Shown here: piece by piece, positions 51,846 to 61,706 of the stretch
Layout of the letters: every line of letters begins with the position of its first letter
Numbering within the stretch: the first letter of the stretch is position 1
Assembly: GCF_012931685.1 (NCBI RefSeq)
Contig: NZ_JABANC010000001.1
Location: 248,001-312,000, forward strand
Direction of reading: 5' to 3'
Length of the DNA: 64,000 nucleotides
Origin: Hanstruepera ponticola
Lineage (GTDB): Bacteria; Bacteroidota; Bacteroidia; Flavobacteriales; Flavobacteriaceae
Translations under genes and position numbers: made by a program
Notes under the pieces: model-generated
Database searches by the model: none
The model's input: only the letters and a program-made list of their open reading frames with translations
What the model was told of the DNA's origin: nothing

Positions 51846-54800
51846 TTATGCTTCAGTTGTATTTCTCACTTTAGTATGATACTGAACGTTTGGTTTAGTA
51901 CCTACACTTTCCAACAAGTGATACATACGGTCATCTTCTTTAAGTTTTGCAACTTTACTCTCTTTGTCGTTGATATCTCCAAATACCATGGCACCACTAC
52001 TACAAGCTGCTGAACATGCTGTTTGGAACTCACCATCCTTAATTTCACGTCCATCACGTTTCGCATCAAGAATTGTCTTTTGTGTCATTTGAATACACAT
52101 AGAACATTTTTCCATAACACCACGAGAACGAACTGTCACATCTGGATTTAAAACCATACGTCCTAAATCATCATTCATATGGTAATCAAACTCATCATTT
52201 TGAGCGTACAAGAACCAGTTGAAACGACGTACTTTATACGGACAGTTGTTTGCACAATAACGTGTACCTACACAACGGTTATATGCCATATGATTTTGCC
52301 CTTGACGTCCATGTGATGTTGCCGCAACTGGACAAACCGTTTCACATGGTGCATGATTACAATGTTGACACATTACAGGCTGGAAAGCAACTTGTGGGTT
52401 ATCAGAAGGATTTTCCATTTCTCCTAAAGCAGTAGTCATGGCTAGCCCTTTTGTTTCGTCCTTTTTAGTATTATCACCATCAAAGGTTTCTTCAGATGAA
52501 TAATATCTATCAATACGTAACCAGTGCATATCGCGACTACGACGTACTTCTTCCTTACCAACTACAGGCACATTGTTTTCAGCGTGACATGCAATTACAC
52601 ATGCACCACAACCTGTACAAGCGTTCAAGTCTATAGATAAGTTAAAATGGTGACCAATTGAACGATCAAATTCATCCCATAAATCAACATCTGGAGAAGT
52701 TACTGGAGTTTCTTTGTGATTTAACGAAACCACAGGAATAGCGTTCCAGTGTTCCTTATCCTTTGTATTGAAAATCTCTAGAGTTGTTTCTTTTATAATA
52801 TCACCACGACCCATTAACGTATTATGCAACTGCACACAAGCAAACTCATGCATACCTGCAGCAGGCGAAACACTAACGCTTTGAACGTTATTAAAATCGT
52901 GATATAATGTATAGGCATTAACGCCTGTTTTCATTTCTTCTTTTAAACCTGCCGTACGTCCATATCCAAAAGATAAACCAACAGAACCTTTAGCTTGACC
53001 AGGTTGAATAAGTACAGGCACGTTTTTTAATGTTTTACCATTAACTGTAACATCAGCATAGCTACCATCTAAAGCTCCTGTTGCTACATGAATATTTTCA
53101 AGGCCTATTCTTTCAGCATCAGCTCTAGAAACGGTCAAATAGTTATCCCAAGATACTCTTGAAATTGGATCTGGAAATTCTTGTAACCATGGGTTATTGG
53201 CTTGTTGTCCATCTCCCATCCCAGTTTTAGAATATAACACCAATTCCATATCGCTAGGCGCAGTTGCACCAGCAAGAGAATTAGCAGCACTTCTTACAGA
53301 AACAGCTGAAGAAGCGGTATTTGATTCAGTTGAAACACTCGAATTATTATCTTCTTCTTTGTCCTTTATTCCAACACCTTCGGCTACGTCATCAATAATA
53401 CCTCCGACCCAAGTTTTATCTTTTGTTGTCTCACCTTCTAAAACATCTAAATCGTCATATTCGGCTGTATTACTAACAAAGAAACCATCGTGAAGTGCTT
53501 TATTGAAAGAACCTCCTCTCAAAATATCTTCATTCCAGATTAATTTTATATAATCATGGTAAGATTTACTCGTATTATTAGTCCATTTCATTAAACCTTC
53601 TTGAAATTGTCTGGTATCAAACAATGGACGAATAGCAGGCTGCATTAAACTGTAATGACCTGATTTCATTTCAACATCACCCCAAGATTCTAAATAATGT
53701 GGCGCAGCAGCAATATATTGACATTTTGATGATGTTTCATCAGCTTTCATGGAGAAAGCAATTGATAATTCTGCTTTTTCTAATCCAGCAGCAAATTCAT
53801 CAGCATTAGGCAATGTATATAATGGATTTACTCCACTCATAATAACTGCCCCAACCTTACCTGCATTCATATCAGTTATAAGTTGTGCTACTGCTTTGTC
53901 ATTTCCTTGTCTCGTTTTTATTGAAGCTTCACTATTGAAAGCTGCACTATTTAAGTACTCATTAATTTCCAAAACAACTGCTTGTGCATTGACGTCTTGG
54001 ATACCTGTAACAACAACAGCTTTCTTTCCTGCTTTTTTCAATTCAGATGCTGCCTTACTTACCGCTTGTGCAATATGTTCAGGCAAGTTAACTGAAACTG
54101 ATTCTCCAACAACTTCACTATACAATTTAGCTAACGCCAATTTTTGTTGTGTTGGTGTCATAGGCACACGCTTGTCAGCATTGGCACCTGTTAAAGACAT
54201 ATTAGATTCAAACTGAATATGGCGAGACATTTTACCATGATCTGGCACTCTGTTTTTCGCATAACCCGAATCAAATCCGCCACCTTGCCAATCACCTAAA
54301 AAGTCAGCACCAACAGAAACAATAGTCATGGCCTTTGAAAAATCATAATCAGCTAGACCTCTTTTATTATATCGCTGTTGAAAAGCTTCTAAAGCAGCCG
54401 ACTCGGATATAGCATCATAAATCACATGATTTACATTTCCGTATTCTTCTTTAAAATCAGCTATTAAATTTCTAGTTGATGGGCTTGCATAAGTTTGCGT
54501 TAGCAACACAATTTGTTTACCAGAAGCTTTTAGACTGTTTAATTTTTGAGTTGTTTGAGCATCAAAATCACTCCATGAAATAGGCTCGCCTTCTTTTAAT
54601 GGACCTTGAACTCTTAAACTATCGTACAAACCTAAAACCGAAGCATTTACCCTAGCATTTGCACTACCGTTAGTAGCTGCCATGGTATTATTTTCAATTT
54701 TGATTGGACGACCTTCTCTTGTTTTAACTAAAACACTTGCAAAATCAAATCCGTCAGCTATAGTTGTAGCATAATAGTTGGCAACACCAGGAATAATCTC

Positions 54801-55058
54801 CTCTGGTTGCACTACATACGGAATTGACTTAATAACTGGCCCTTCGCAGGCAGCCAAAGAAGCTGCAGCTGTACTAAAACCAACATATTTTAAGAAATCA
54901 CGACGTGTTGTTTTAGAGCTTTCCAAAGAGTCTTTGTTACCTAAAAACTCATCCGTAGGAATCTCTTGAACAAATTCGTTTTGTTTTAGCGTCTCAACAA
55001 CAGAGCTATTCTCGTTTAGCTCTTCAACACTTTTCCAGTATTTCTTGTTTGATGACAT
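51846..55058 (-). CDS. actB: Alternative complex III subunit ActB (Tat-exported molybdopterin-oxidoreductase-like Fe-S protein)
   Basis: A 1070-residue periplasmic subunit. A Tat signal lies well inside the chain (KTTRRDFLKYVGFSTAAASLAAC, Arg52-Arg53), the variant form seen in Bacteroidetes, with a lipobox-like Cys after it. The N-terminal two-thirds resemble a molybdopterin oxidoreductase but should lack the cofactor, as in characterised ActB. The C-terminal third is ferredoxin-like, with cluster motifs CTGCGACVIACHAENN, CQHCNHAPCETVCPVAA, CVGTRYCANNCPYKVRR and CSMCIQMTQ paired with ACSAACSSGA, enough for three [4Fe-4S] and one [3Fe-4S] cluster. A Ser/Ala/Asn-rich linker lies near 570-605. 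It passes electrons between quinol and the ActA hemes. Confidence 0.95.
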   Translation of the reverse strand: MSSNKKYWKSVEELNENSSVVETLKQNEFVQEIPTDEFLGNKDSLESSKTTRRDFLKYVGFSTAAASLAACEGPVIKSIPYVVQPEEIIPGVANYYATTIADGFDFASVLVKTREGRPIKIENNTMAATNGSANARVNASVLGLYDSLRVQGPLKEGEPISWSDFDAQTTQKLNSLKASGKQIVLLTQTYASPSTRNLIADFKEEYGNVNHVIYDAISESAALEAFQQRYNKRGLADYDFSKAMTIVSVGADFLGDWQGGGFDSGYAKNRVPDHGKMSRHIQFESNMSLTGANADKRVPMTPTQQKLALAKLYSEVVGESVSVNLPEHIAQAVSKAASELKKAGKKAVVVTGIQDVNAQAVVLEINEYLNSAAFNSEASIKTRQGNDKAVAQLITDMNAGKVGAVIMSGVNPLYTLPNADEFAAGLEKAELSIAFSMKADETSSKCQYIAAAPHYLESWGDVEMKSGHYSLMQPAIRPLFDTRQFQEGLMKWTNNTSKSYHDYIKLIWNEDILRGGSFNKALHDGFFVSNTAEYDDLDVLEGETTKDKTWVGGIIDDVAEGVGIKDKEEDNNSSVSTESNTASSAVSVRSAANSLAGATAPSDMELVLYSKTGMGDGQQANNPWLQEFPDPISRVSWDNYLTVSRADAERIGLENIHVATGALDGSYADVTVNGKTLKNVPVLIQPGQAKGSVGLSFGYGRTAGLKEEMKTGVNAYTLYHDFNNVQSVSVSPAAGMHEFACVQLHNTLMGRGDIIKETTLEIFNTKDKEHWNAIPVVSLNHKETPVTSPDVDLWDEFDRSIGHHFNLSIDLNACTGCGACVIACHAENNVPVVGKEEVRRSRDMHWLRIDRYYSSEETFDGDNTKKDETKGLAMTTALGEMENPSDNPQVAFQPVMCQHCNHAPCETVCPVAATSHGRQGQNHMAYNRCVGTRYCANNCPYKVRRFNWFLYAQNDEFDYHMNDDLGRMVLNPDVTVRSRGVMEKCSMCIQMTQKTILDAKRDGREIKDGEFQTACSAACSSGAMVFGDINDKESKVAKLKEDDRMYHLLESVGTKPNVQYHTKVRNTTEA

Positions 55059-55130
55059 ATTTATTACTAGTTATTAGTTGTTAGTTAATGGTTGTTAGAT
55101 TTCCCTTCCACCATAACTACTTTTTCTTTA

Positions 55131-56468
55131 TTAATAATGACACTTACCACATTCCAAACCACCCATTTGAGCAGCTGTCAATTGGTCTACTCCATATTTT
55201 TTAGATAATTCAGCATGAATTTTATCGTAGTATGCGTTGTCTTTTACATTTACATTTGTCTCTCTATGACAGTTGATACACCATCCCATAGTAAGTGGTG
55301 CATGCTGATACATGATTTCCATTTCTTCAACAGGACCATGACAAGTTTGACATTCTATACCAGCAACAGAAACGTGCTGCGAGTGATTGAAATAAGCAAA
55401 ATCAGGTAAATTGTGAATTCTCACCCATTTAACTGGTTGCGTTTCACCTGTATACTTTTGCTCGGCATCATCCCATCCAACAGCTGCATAAAGCTTTTTG
55501 ATTTCACCGTCATAAAATTCTTTACTATACTCTTCTGTAGCCGTTTCAGGTGCTACTTCGTAAATAGATTTATGACAATTCATACAAACATTCAAAGAAG
55601 GAATTCCTGAATGTTTACTTACTCGCGCTGATGAGTGACAATATTTACAATCAATACCATTATCGCCAGCATGAATTTTGTGTGAATAATGGATAGGTTG
55701 AACCGGTTGGTAACCTTGATCAATACCAATCTGCATGAAATAGCCATAGGCAAAATAACCACTTGCTAATAATAGGAAAATGGCTGTTACCAAAACTAAA
55801 AACTGATTTTGAGCAAAAGCCTTCCATATTGGCGTACCTTTTGTTTCAGATACATCAACACCTTTAGCTTCAGCAAAACGGTTAAGTGTTTGTCTAACCA
55901 AAATAAGCGCCATAGCCAACAAAGCAAATAATACCGCTAATGCACCTAGTATTAATTGGTTTGAAATACCACCTTCTTGACTTCCACCACCTTCTTGTCC
56001 TCCTGTTACTTGCGCAACTACTGGTTCTGGAACATCTTCAGCTGTGTAAGCAAGAATATGACTAATATCTTCATCTGTTAATTGCGGCATAGCAGTCATT
56101 GCTGCTCCACCATACTCATCATAGATTTTATTGGCATAAGCATCTCCAGACTTTATAACAGCAGAACTGTTTCTAATCCATGCTGCTAACCATTCTCTAT
56201 CCAATCCTTGCTCCTCTGAAAGTCTTTGCTCTACTTTTCGTAGCGCAGGTCCTGTCATCTTCTTGTCTAATTTATGACAAGCAGCACAGTTTGCATTAAA
56301 TAAAGATTTCCCTTTTGCCGGATCGCCTTCTTGAGCAGAAAGTGAGGTAGAAAACGCTAATAAAATAATTAAACTTAAACGGAGAATGTTCTTGCCTAAT
56401 TTTCGGTGATTCACCTGTTTCATATTATTGGTTGAATTAACTTCTAAACTTTGGTATGATTTTTTCAT
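55131..56468 (-). CDS. actA: Alternative complex III subunit ActA with fused cytochrome c domain, six heme sites
   Basis: A 445-residue multiheme cytochrome. After the signal peptide (ending SLSAQ, about residue 46) comes a class I cytochrome c domain with CAACH (61-65) and an axial Met candidate in MTAMPQL. Two membrane helices (about 168-193 and 213-242) follow, then a cytochrome c3-like domain with five sites: CKYCH, CMNCH, CQTCH, CINCH and CGKCH, the last at the very C-terminus. That makes six CxxCH motifs, one more than the pentaheme ActA core. Starts at 56468 and 56423 are both possible; the first is kept. It leads the operon, with a -7 element 37 bases upstream. Confidence 0.9.
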   Translation of the reverse strand: MKKSYQSLEVNSTNNMKQVNHRKLGKNILRLSLIILLAFSTSLSAQEGDPAKGKSLFNANCAACHKLDKKMTGPALRKVEQRLSEEQGLDREWLAAWIRNSSAVIKSGDAYANKIYDEYGGAAMTAMPQLTDEDISHILAYTAEDVPEPVVAQVTGGQEGGGSQEGGISNQLILGALAVLFALLAMALILVRQTLNRFAEAKGVDVSETKGTPIWKAFAQNQFLVLVTAIFLLLASGYFAYGYFMQIGIDQGYQPVQPIHYSHKIHAGDNGIDCKYCHSSARVSKHSGIPSLNVCMNCHKSIYEVAPETATEEYSKEFYDGEIKKLYAAVGWDDAEQKYTGETQPVKWVRIHNLPDFAYFNHSQHVSVAGIECQTCHGPVEEMEIMYQHAPLTMGWCINCHRETNVNVKDNAYYDKIHAELSKKYGVDQLTAAQMGGLECGKCHY

Positions 56469-56505
56469 TTAATAAAAGAAAAAAATACAATAATAAAATC
56501 TCATG

Positions 56506-56513
56506 CAAAAGTA
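56506..56513 (-). promoter_or_regulatory. -7 element of the actABCDEF-coxBA operon
   Basis: TACTTTTG on the minus strand (TAnnTTTG), 37 bases before the actA ATG at 56468. No -33 TTG at the usual spacing. This is the only promoter-like site in front of the whole respiratory operon. Confidence 0.5.
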
Positions 56514-56611
56514 ACATTTAAAGTCGATTTGAGAAATGTTACAGAAGTGTTAATTGGTAATTTAGAGAAATTCTAAATAATAAAATACCCGAAGTTTTAG
56601 TTATTATCATT

Positions 56612-56619
56612 TACATTTG
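56612..56619 (+). promoter_or_regulatory. Putative -7 element of the SPOR protein gene
   Basis: TACATTTG (TAnnTTTG), 18 bases before the ATG at 56638. It is divergent from the actA element, with no -33 TTG. Confidence 0.45.
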
Positions 56620-56637
56620 CATTAAATACCATTGAAA

Positions 56638-57036
56638 ATGAAATTATTGACAGATATATTCAAAATAACTCTAGTTTTTAGTTTGGCTTTATTGACCACT
56701 AATTCTTTTGCACAACAAGGTGGTGTTACCATCAACCAAGATCAAGATTTAGTTAAATTATTAGCTTTAAAAAAGGACATGAACCTTTACGATAATGATT
56801 CTGACCGCTATAAAATTCAAATATATTCCGGCAACCGTCAAGATGCGGAAAAGGCTAAATCAAAAATCAGATTAAAAATGCCTGAATTACTTGCTACTTT
56901 AGAATTTGAAACACCAAATTACAAAGTTTGGGTTGGAAATTATCGAAGCAGATTGGAGGCGGACAGAAGTTTAGTTAAAGTTCAAAAAGAATTTCAAAAC
57001 GCTTTTGTTTTTAAGCCTAAAAAAGAGAGAGATTAA
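56638..57036 (+). CDS. SPOR domain-containing exported protein
   Basis: A small protein of 132 residues counted from the ATG at 56638 (the frame also opens with a TTG at 56632). A signal peptide (MKLLTDIFKITLVFSLALL, ending SFAQQ) is followed by a single SPOR domain over about 60-125: YKIQIYSGNRQDAEKAKSKI, then YKVWVGNYRSRLEADRSLVKVQKEF. SPOR domains bind denuded glycan strands of peptidoglycan at division sites. With no catalytic domain or membrane anchor it is probably a periplasmic glycan binder. Convergent with infB, sharing a bidirectional terminator. Confidence 0.88.
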   Translation: MKLLTDIFKITLVFSLALLTTNSFAQQGGVTINQDQDLVKLLALKKDMNLYDNDSDRYKIQIYSGNRQDAEKAKSKIRLKMPELLATLEFETPNYKVWVGNYRSRLEADRSLVKVQKEFQNAFVFKPKKERD

Positions 57037-57040
57037 AACA

Positions 57041-57070
57041 AAAAAAGCGACCAATTGGTCGCTTTTTTTT
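57041..57070. terminator. Bidirectional terminator between the SPOR gene and infB
   Basis: The perfect palindrome AGCGACCAATTGGTCGCT is flanked by A6 on the left and T8 on the right. It therefore ends in a T-run in both directions and serves both convergent genes. Confidence 0.9.
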
Positions 57071-57085
57071 ATAATTCTATTAAAC

Positions 57086-59809
57086 TTATTTTAGTTTTTT
57101 CTTAACCTCAACTTCTTGGAATGCTTCAATAATATCACCTTCTTTAATGTCGTTATAATTCTTAATTTGCATACCGCAATCGTAGCCTTTAGACACTTCT
57201 TTAACGTCGTCTTTAAAGCGTTTTAACGAAGCTAATTCTCCAGTGTAAACCACTACACCATCACGAATTAATCTTACACCAGAATTTCTGTATATTTTAC
57301 CACTAGTTACCATACATCCAGCAATACTACCAATTTTAGAAACCTTAAAGATTTCTCTAATTTCAGCAGTACCTGTAATTTCTTCTTTTAACTCTGGAGA
57401 CAACATACCTTCCATAGCGTCTTTAAGATCATTGATTGCATCATAAATAATTGAATACATTCTGATATCAATTTCTTCTTTATCTGCAATCTGACGCGCA
57501 TTACCCATTGGCCTTACATTAAATCCAATAATCACTGCGTCTGAAGCTGAAGCTAATAACACATCACTCTCCGTAATTGGACCAACACCTTTATGAATGA
57601 TATTGACCTGAATTTCTTCAGTTGATAATTTTTGGAACGAATCCGTCAAGGCTTCAACCGAACCATCAACATCACCTTTTAATATGATATTTAATTCTTG
57701 GAAATCGCCTAATGCAATACGACGGCCTATTTCATCTAATGTAATATGGCGCTGCGTTCTAACCGATTGTTCACGTTGCAATTGTGTACGTTTGGTTGCA
57801 ATTTGTTTAGCTTCACGCTCATCTTCAAATACATTAAATTTATCACCTGCTTGAGGTGCTCCATCTAAACCAAGTATTGATACTGGTGTTGATGGTCCAG
57901 CAGCTATTACTTCATTACCACGCTCATCATGCATAGCTTTTACTTTACCGCTGTTTTTACCTGCCAATACATAATCACCAACTTTCAGCGTTCCAGCTTG
58001 AACCAAAATCGTTGAAACATAACCTCTTCCTTTATCTAAAAAGGCTTCAACTACGGTACCTTGAGCTGCTTTATCTGGATTTGCCTGAAGTTCTAATAAC
58101 TCAGCTTCAAGCAATACTTTCTCTAGTAATTCTTTAACACCATCTCCCGTTTTTGCAGAAATATCGTGGGACTGGATTTTTCCACCCCAATCTTCAACCA
58201 AGAGATTCATATTTGCTAAACCTTCTTTAATCTTATCCGGATTTGCTGTAGGTCTATCTATTTTATTTATTGCAAAAACAATTGGGACACTTGCTGCTTG
58301 AGCATGTGAAATTGCTTCTTTAGTTTGCGGCATGATATCATCATCTGCAGCAATAACAATAATTGCTATATCAGTAACTTGAGCACCACGAGCACGCATG
58401 GCCGTAAAAGCTTCGTGACCTGGTGTATCAAGAAATGCTATTTTTTGACCGTTCTCAAGTTCCACACCATAGGCTCCTATGTGCTGTGTGATTCCACCTG
58501 ACTCGCCAGCGATTACATTTTCTTCACGAATGTAATCTAGTAATGAGGTTTTACCATGATCTACGTGACCCATAACTGTAACTATTGGTGCACGAGGTTG
58601 TAAATCTTCTGGTTTATCCTCAACTTCTTCAAATGACTCTTCTATATCAGCCGTTACAAACTCAACTTCATAACCAAATTCTTCAGCTACGATTGTTAAC
58701 GTTTCAGCATCTAATCGCTGATTCATCGTAACCATCATTCCTAATGACATACAAGCTGAAATAATTTCGGTAACAGAAACATTCATCATAGTTGCTACTT
58801 CACTAGCTGTTACAAATTCAGTAACCTTAAGCACCTTACTTTCAGCTGCTTCTGCTTGCAAATCCTTTTCAGTTTGTTCTCTATGCTGTTCACGTTTTTC
58901 ACGACGATACTTTGCTCCTTTACCTTTGCTAGACTTACCTTGAAGTTTTTCTAGTGTTTCACGTACTTGTTTTTGTACTTCTTCTTCACTTGGCTCTTCT
59001 TTAACAACATTACGTCTTCCTTTGCCCTTACCCTTAAAGCGATCATTACCACCACCTCTATTGTTATTATTTCCAGCAGCTCCTGGTGCTCCAGCTTTGC
59101 TTATACGACGACGTTTTTTTCTGGTAGAACTTGAATCTTTTGAGTCAGATTTTTTGTCTTCTTTTTTCTTTTTTGGTTTGTTAAACTGCGTTAGATCAAT
59201 TTTGTCACCAGCAATTTTTGGCCCAGAAAGTTTTTGGTATTGTGTTTCTACCTTTTCTTCTGGTGCATCTTCTGACGCTTCAACTTCTTTAGCTTTTTTA
59301 GGCGTGGCTTCTTTAGGCTTGCTAGCTACTTTTTCCTTTTTAGGCTCAACAGTTTTTGGAGATTCTTTTTCCGGCTTGACCTCCTCAACTTTAGCTTCTT
59401 CAACTTCTTTGGTTTTTGCAGGCTTCTTTTTGTCGGCCTCCAGATCAATCTTACCAACTTGTTTAGGTCCAGAAAGTGTTGATTTTGCTTTAACTACCTC
59501 TTGTTCTTTTTCTTTTTGCGCAGCTTCTCTTTTGGCTTTAGCTTGTTCTTTTTCCTCTAACTCACGCTCACGTTGAATCCTTAAAGCTTCTTTTTCCTTC
59601 TGTTTCGCCTCGCTTACTTCCTGTGACTTTGCTTTTTTGTTAGCATCCGTTTCAAATTCATCTTGCAGAAGGTTGTGTACCTCTTCAGATATTTTTGTAG
59701 TTGGACGCTTCTCTATTTCAATGCCTTTGGAGTCTAAATACTCCACAGCTCGATCTAGAGAGATGTTAAGTTCACGTAATACTTTATTTAATCTAATTGT
59801 TTCAGCCAT
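57086..59809 (-). CDS. infB: Translation initiation factor IF-2
   Basis: A GTPase of 907 residues that places initiator tRNA on the 30S subunit. The N-terminal 1-50 is the IF-2 N domain ([33 protein letters not shown]). A long charged linker (about 55-325, Lys/Glu/Ala-rich with a Gly/Asn/Arg patch near 245-265) follows, then the IF2_N2 domain (about 330-390). The GTPase has G1 GHVDHGKT (414-421), G3 DTPGHEAF and G4 NKID. Domains II-IV end the chain. The linker contains the phrase LSGPK-x2-G-KIDL twice (about 112-123 and 195-206). It is the last gene of rimP-nusA-infB. Confidence 0.96.
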   Translation of the reverse strand: MAETIRLNKVLRELNISLDRAVEYLDSKGIEIEKRPTTKISEEVHNLLQDEFETDANKKAKSQEVSEAKQKEKEALRIQRERELEEKEQAKAKREAAQKEKEQEVVKAKSTLSGPKQVGKIDLEADKKKPAKTKEVEEAKVEEVKPEKESPKTVEPKKEKVASKPKEATPKKAKEVEASEDAPEEKVETQYQKLSGPKIAGDKIDLTQFNKPKKKKEDKKSDSKDSSSTRKKRRRISKAGAPGAAGNNNNRGGGNDRFKGKGKGRRNVVKEEPSEEEVQKQVRETLEKLQGKSSKGKGAKYRREKREQHREQTEKDLQAEAAESKVLKVTEFVTASEVATMMNVSVTEIISACMSLGMMVTMNQRLDAETLTIVAEEFGYEVEFVTADIEESFEEVEDKPEDLQPRAPIVTVMGHVDHGKTSLLDYIREENVIAGESGGITQHIGAYGVELENGQKIAFLDTPGHEAFTAMRARGAQVTDIAIIVIAADDDIMPQTKEAISHAQAASVPIVFAINKIDRPTANPDKIKEGLANMNLLVEDWGGKIQSHDISAKTGDGVKELLEKVLLEAELLELQANPDKAAQGTVVEAFLDKGRGYVSTILVQAGTLKVGDYVLAGKNSGKVKAMHDERGNEVIAAGPSTPVSILGLDGAPQAGDKFNVFEDEREAKQIATKRTQLQREQSVRTQRHITLDEIGRRIALGDFQELNIILKGDVDGSVEALTDSFQKLSTEEIQVNIIHKGVGPITESDVLLASASDAVIIGFNVRPMGNARQIADKEEIDIRMYSIIYDAINDLKDAMEGMLSPELKEEITGTAEIREIFKVSKIGSIAGCMVTSGKIYRNSGVRLIRDGVVVYTGELASLKRFKDDVKEVSKGYDCGMQIKNYNDIKEGDIIEAFQEVEVKKKLK

Positions 59810-59841
59810 AAATCGCCTTTAATATAACCTAAAAAATATAT

Positions 59842-61074
59842 TTAATCTTCAAATTCTTCTTTAAGAATTCTGATGACGTCTAAAATTGTTTCTTCTTCTA
59901 AATCGGTACGCTTTACCAAATCATCTACTTCCTGCTCTAAAATACTTTTAGCCGTATCTAATCCAGCTTTACTGAATTCATCAATAATCCATGCATCAAT
60001 TTCATCAGTGAACTCACGTAATTCAACATCTTCCTCTGCACCTTCTCTAAACACATCTATTTCATAACCTGTTAGCTGACCAGCCAAACGGATATTGTGA
60101 CCACCGCGACCAATAGCTTTGCTCACCTCTTCTGGTTTTAAAATAGCTTCAGCTCGTTTGTTTTCCTCATCTATTTTAATTGACGTAACTCTTGCAGGAC
60201 TTAATGCTCTAGTAATGAACAACTGTAAATTATTGGTGTAATTTATAACGTCAATATTTTCATTTCCAAGCTCACGGACAATACCATGAATTCTTGAACC
60301 TTTCATGCCTACACAAGCACCTACTGGATCTATTCTATCATCATAAGAATCTACAGCAACTTTTGCTTTTTCACCAGGAATTCTCACTACTTTTTTAACA
60401 GTAATCAATCCATCAAATACTTCAGGAATTTCCTGCTCAAACAGCTTCTCTAAAAATTCAGGTGCTGTTCTTGACATGATTATAGCTGGCTTATTGCCTT
60501 TTAGTTCAACGCTTTCAATAATACCACGTACATTATCTCCTTTTCTAAAGAAATCTGATGGAATTTGTTTTTCTTTAGGAAGAATGATTTCATTTCCTTC
60601 ATCATCTAACAATATAACAGCTCTGTGACGTATGTGATGTACTTCTGCCGTATAAATATCACCTACTAAATCTTTAAATTGCTTATAGATATTAGTATTA
60701 TCATGTTCATGGATTTTAGAAATCAAATTCTGTCTTAATGCCAAGATAGAACGACGACCTAAATCAATTAACTTTACTTCTTCTGATACATCTTCACCAA
60801 CCTCAAAATCGGGCTCAATTTTTCTTGCTTCAGATAAAGATATCTCCTGATTAGGTTCTTCTACTTCGCCATCAGCAACAACCACACGGTTTCTCCAAAT
60901 TTCTAAATCACCCTTATCTGGATTGATAATGATGTCAAAATTATCATCATCACCAAATTTCTTTTTTAGTGCATTTCTAAAAACATCTTCTAAAATCGCC
61001 ATCAACGTAACACGATCTATTAATTTATCGTCCTTAAATTCTGAAAAAGACTCAATTAACGCAAGATTTTCCAT
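59842..61074 (-). CDS. nusA: Transcription termination/antitermination factor NusA
   Basis: An RNA polymerase-binding factor of 410 residues that modulates pausing, termination and antitermination. The N-terminal domain (about 1-130, MENLALIESFSEFKDDKLID) is followed by an S1 domain (about 135-200, GDIYTAEVHHIRHRAVILLDDEGNEIILP) and two KH domains (RIDPVGACVGMKGSRIHGIVRELG and EVSKAIGRGGHNIRLAGQLTGYEIDV). A short acidic C-terminal region takes the place of the two AR repeats of E. coli NusA. Co-transcribed with rimP (11 bases) and infB (32 bases). NusA could act on the hairpin in its own leader; see the feature at 61556-61583. Confidence 0.95.
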   Translation of the reverse strand: MENLALIESFSEFKDDKLIDRVTLMAILEDVFRNALKKKFGDDDNFDIIINPDKGDLEIWRNRVVVADGEVEEPNQEISLSEARKIEPDFEVGEDVSEEVKLIDLGRRSILALRQNLISKIHEHDNTNIYKQFKDLVGDIYTAEVHHIRHRAVILLDDEGNEIILPKEKQIPSDFFRKGDNVRGIIESVELKGNKPAIIMSRTAPEFLEKLFEQEIPEVFDGLITVKKVVRIPGEKAKVAVDSYDDRIDPVGACVGMKGSRIHGIVRELGNENIDVINYTNNLQLFITRALSPARVTSIKIDEENKRAEAILKPEEVSKAIGRGGHNIRLAGQLTGYEIDVFREGAEEDVELREFTDEIDAWIIDEFSKAGLDTAKSILEQEVDDLVKRTDLEEETILDVIRILKEEFED

Positions 61075-61085
61075 ATCTCTTTTAA

Positions 61086-61547
61086 TTAAAATTTTATCAT
61101 AACTTTTGCTTCTACTATATCTCCATAGGCTATTTCAGCCTGTTTTTGAACAGTCACTTTACCTTTGCCAACTGGTTTTGGTTCACGCGCCTTCCATTTC
61201 AAGGTAATACCATCATCATTAGCATTCTCTAGTGTACCTTCAACTTTACCATCGTTTGTCAAAACTTCAAGATTTCTACCAATATTTTTGACGTATTGTC
61301 TTTGATTTACTAATGGTGCCGCTGCTCCAGCTGAAGCAACTTCTAAAGAAAAATCCTGTTCTTCTCTATCCAAATTGTGCTCAATAGCTCTACTAACAAA
61401 AACGCAATCATCAACAGTAACACCACGGTCACCATCAATAATTACTTTTATACTATTGTCGTTAGAAATGGTAAAATCAATCAGAAACAAATCTTCCCGT
61501 TCACTTAAGCCATCGACCAATAATTTCTCTACAGTTTCTCTAAACAT
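61086..61547 (-). CDS. rimP: Ribosome maturation factor RimP
   Basis: Assists 30S maturation. With the ATG at 61545-61547 the product is 153 residues, beginning MFRETVEKLLVDGL as in other Bacteroidetes RimP. The frame extends to 61604, but the predicted transcript start is near 61603 and the extra 19 residues would be encoded by the leader hairpin, so the shorter start is preferred. Typical blocks are FLIDFTISNDNSIKVIIDGDRGVTVDDCVFVSRAIEHNLD, SLEVASAGAAAPL, and the C-terminal SH3-like part ending VTVQKQAEIAYGDIVEAKVMIKF. First gene of the rimP-nusA-infB operon. Confidence 0.93.
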   Translation of the reverse strand: MFRETVEKLLVDGLSEREDLFLIDFTISNDNSIKVIIDGDRGVTVDDCVFVSRAIEHNLDREEQDFSLEVASAGAAAPLVNQRQYVKNIGRNLEVLTNDGKVEGTLENANDDGITLKWKAREPKPVGKGKVTVQKQAEIAYGDIVEAKVMIKF

Positions 61548-61555
61548 TTTTTGGT

Positions 61556-61583
61556 ATAAAAAGAGGGGACTTTCCGTCCCCTC
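61556..61583 (-). promoter_or_regulatory. Terminator-like hairpin in the rimP-nusA-infB leader (attenuator candidate)
   Basis: GAGGGGAC (61563-61570) / GTCCCCTC (61576-61583) with a 5-base loop forms a strong GC stem. On the minus strand it is followed by T5 and then ATACC. It lies between the -7 element and the rimP ATG, 9-36 bases before the ATG. The gene on the other side diverges, so it is not that gene's terminator. Confidence 0.6.
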
Positions 61584-61609
61584 ATTTATTCTTTTTTCTT
61601 TCAACGGTG

Positions 61610-61617
61610 CAAATATA
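61610..61617 (-). promoter_or_regulatory. -7 element of rimP-nusA-infB
   Basis: TATATTTG on the minus strand (TAnnTTTG). Expected transcript start near 61603, giving a leader of about 56 bases that contains the GC hairpin. No TTG at -33. Confidence 0.55.
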
Positions 61618-61706
61618 CAATAATTAAATTGAATTGCATAATGATAGGAATATCATTTTTTTTCTTAAATTTAGTGACTACTAAAACAATTCTGAAAATT
61701 TCATTT

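Noticed and set aside
53749-54216. Open frame of 155 codons antisense to actB
   Set aside because: It lies entirely within a well-supported gene, has no promoter element and gives a Thr/Ala/Ser-rich product without motifs.
59022-59576. Open frame of 184 codons antisense to infB
   Set aside because: It mirrors the Lys/Glu-rich linker of IF-2, whose codon bias keeps the opposite strand free of stops. The product is a low-complexity Leu/Ser/Phe string with no family resemblance.
61548-61604. Nineteen-residue N-terminal extension of RimP
   Set aside because: The predicted transcript start is at the same place as that ATG, the coding would overlap the leader hairpin, and RimP homologues start at the MFRE-type residue.
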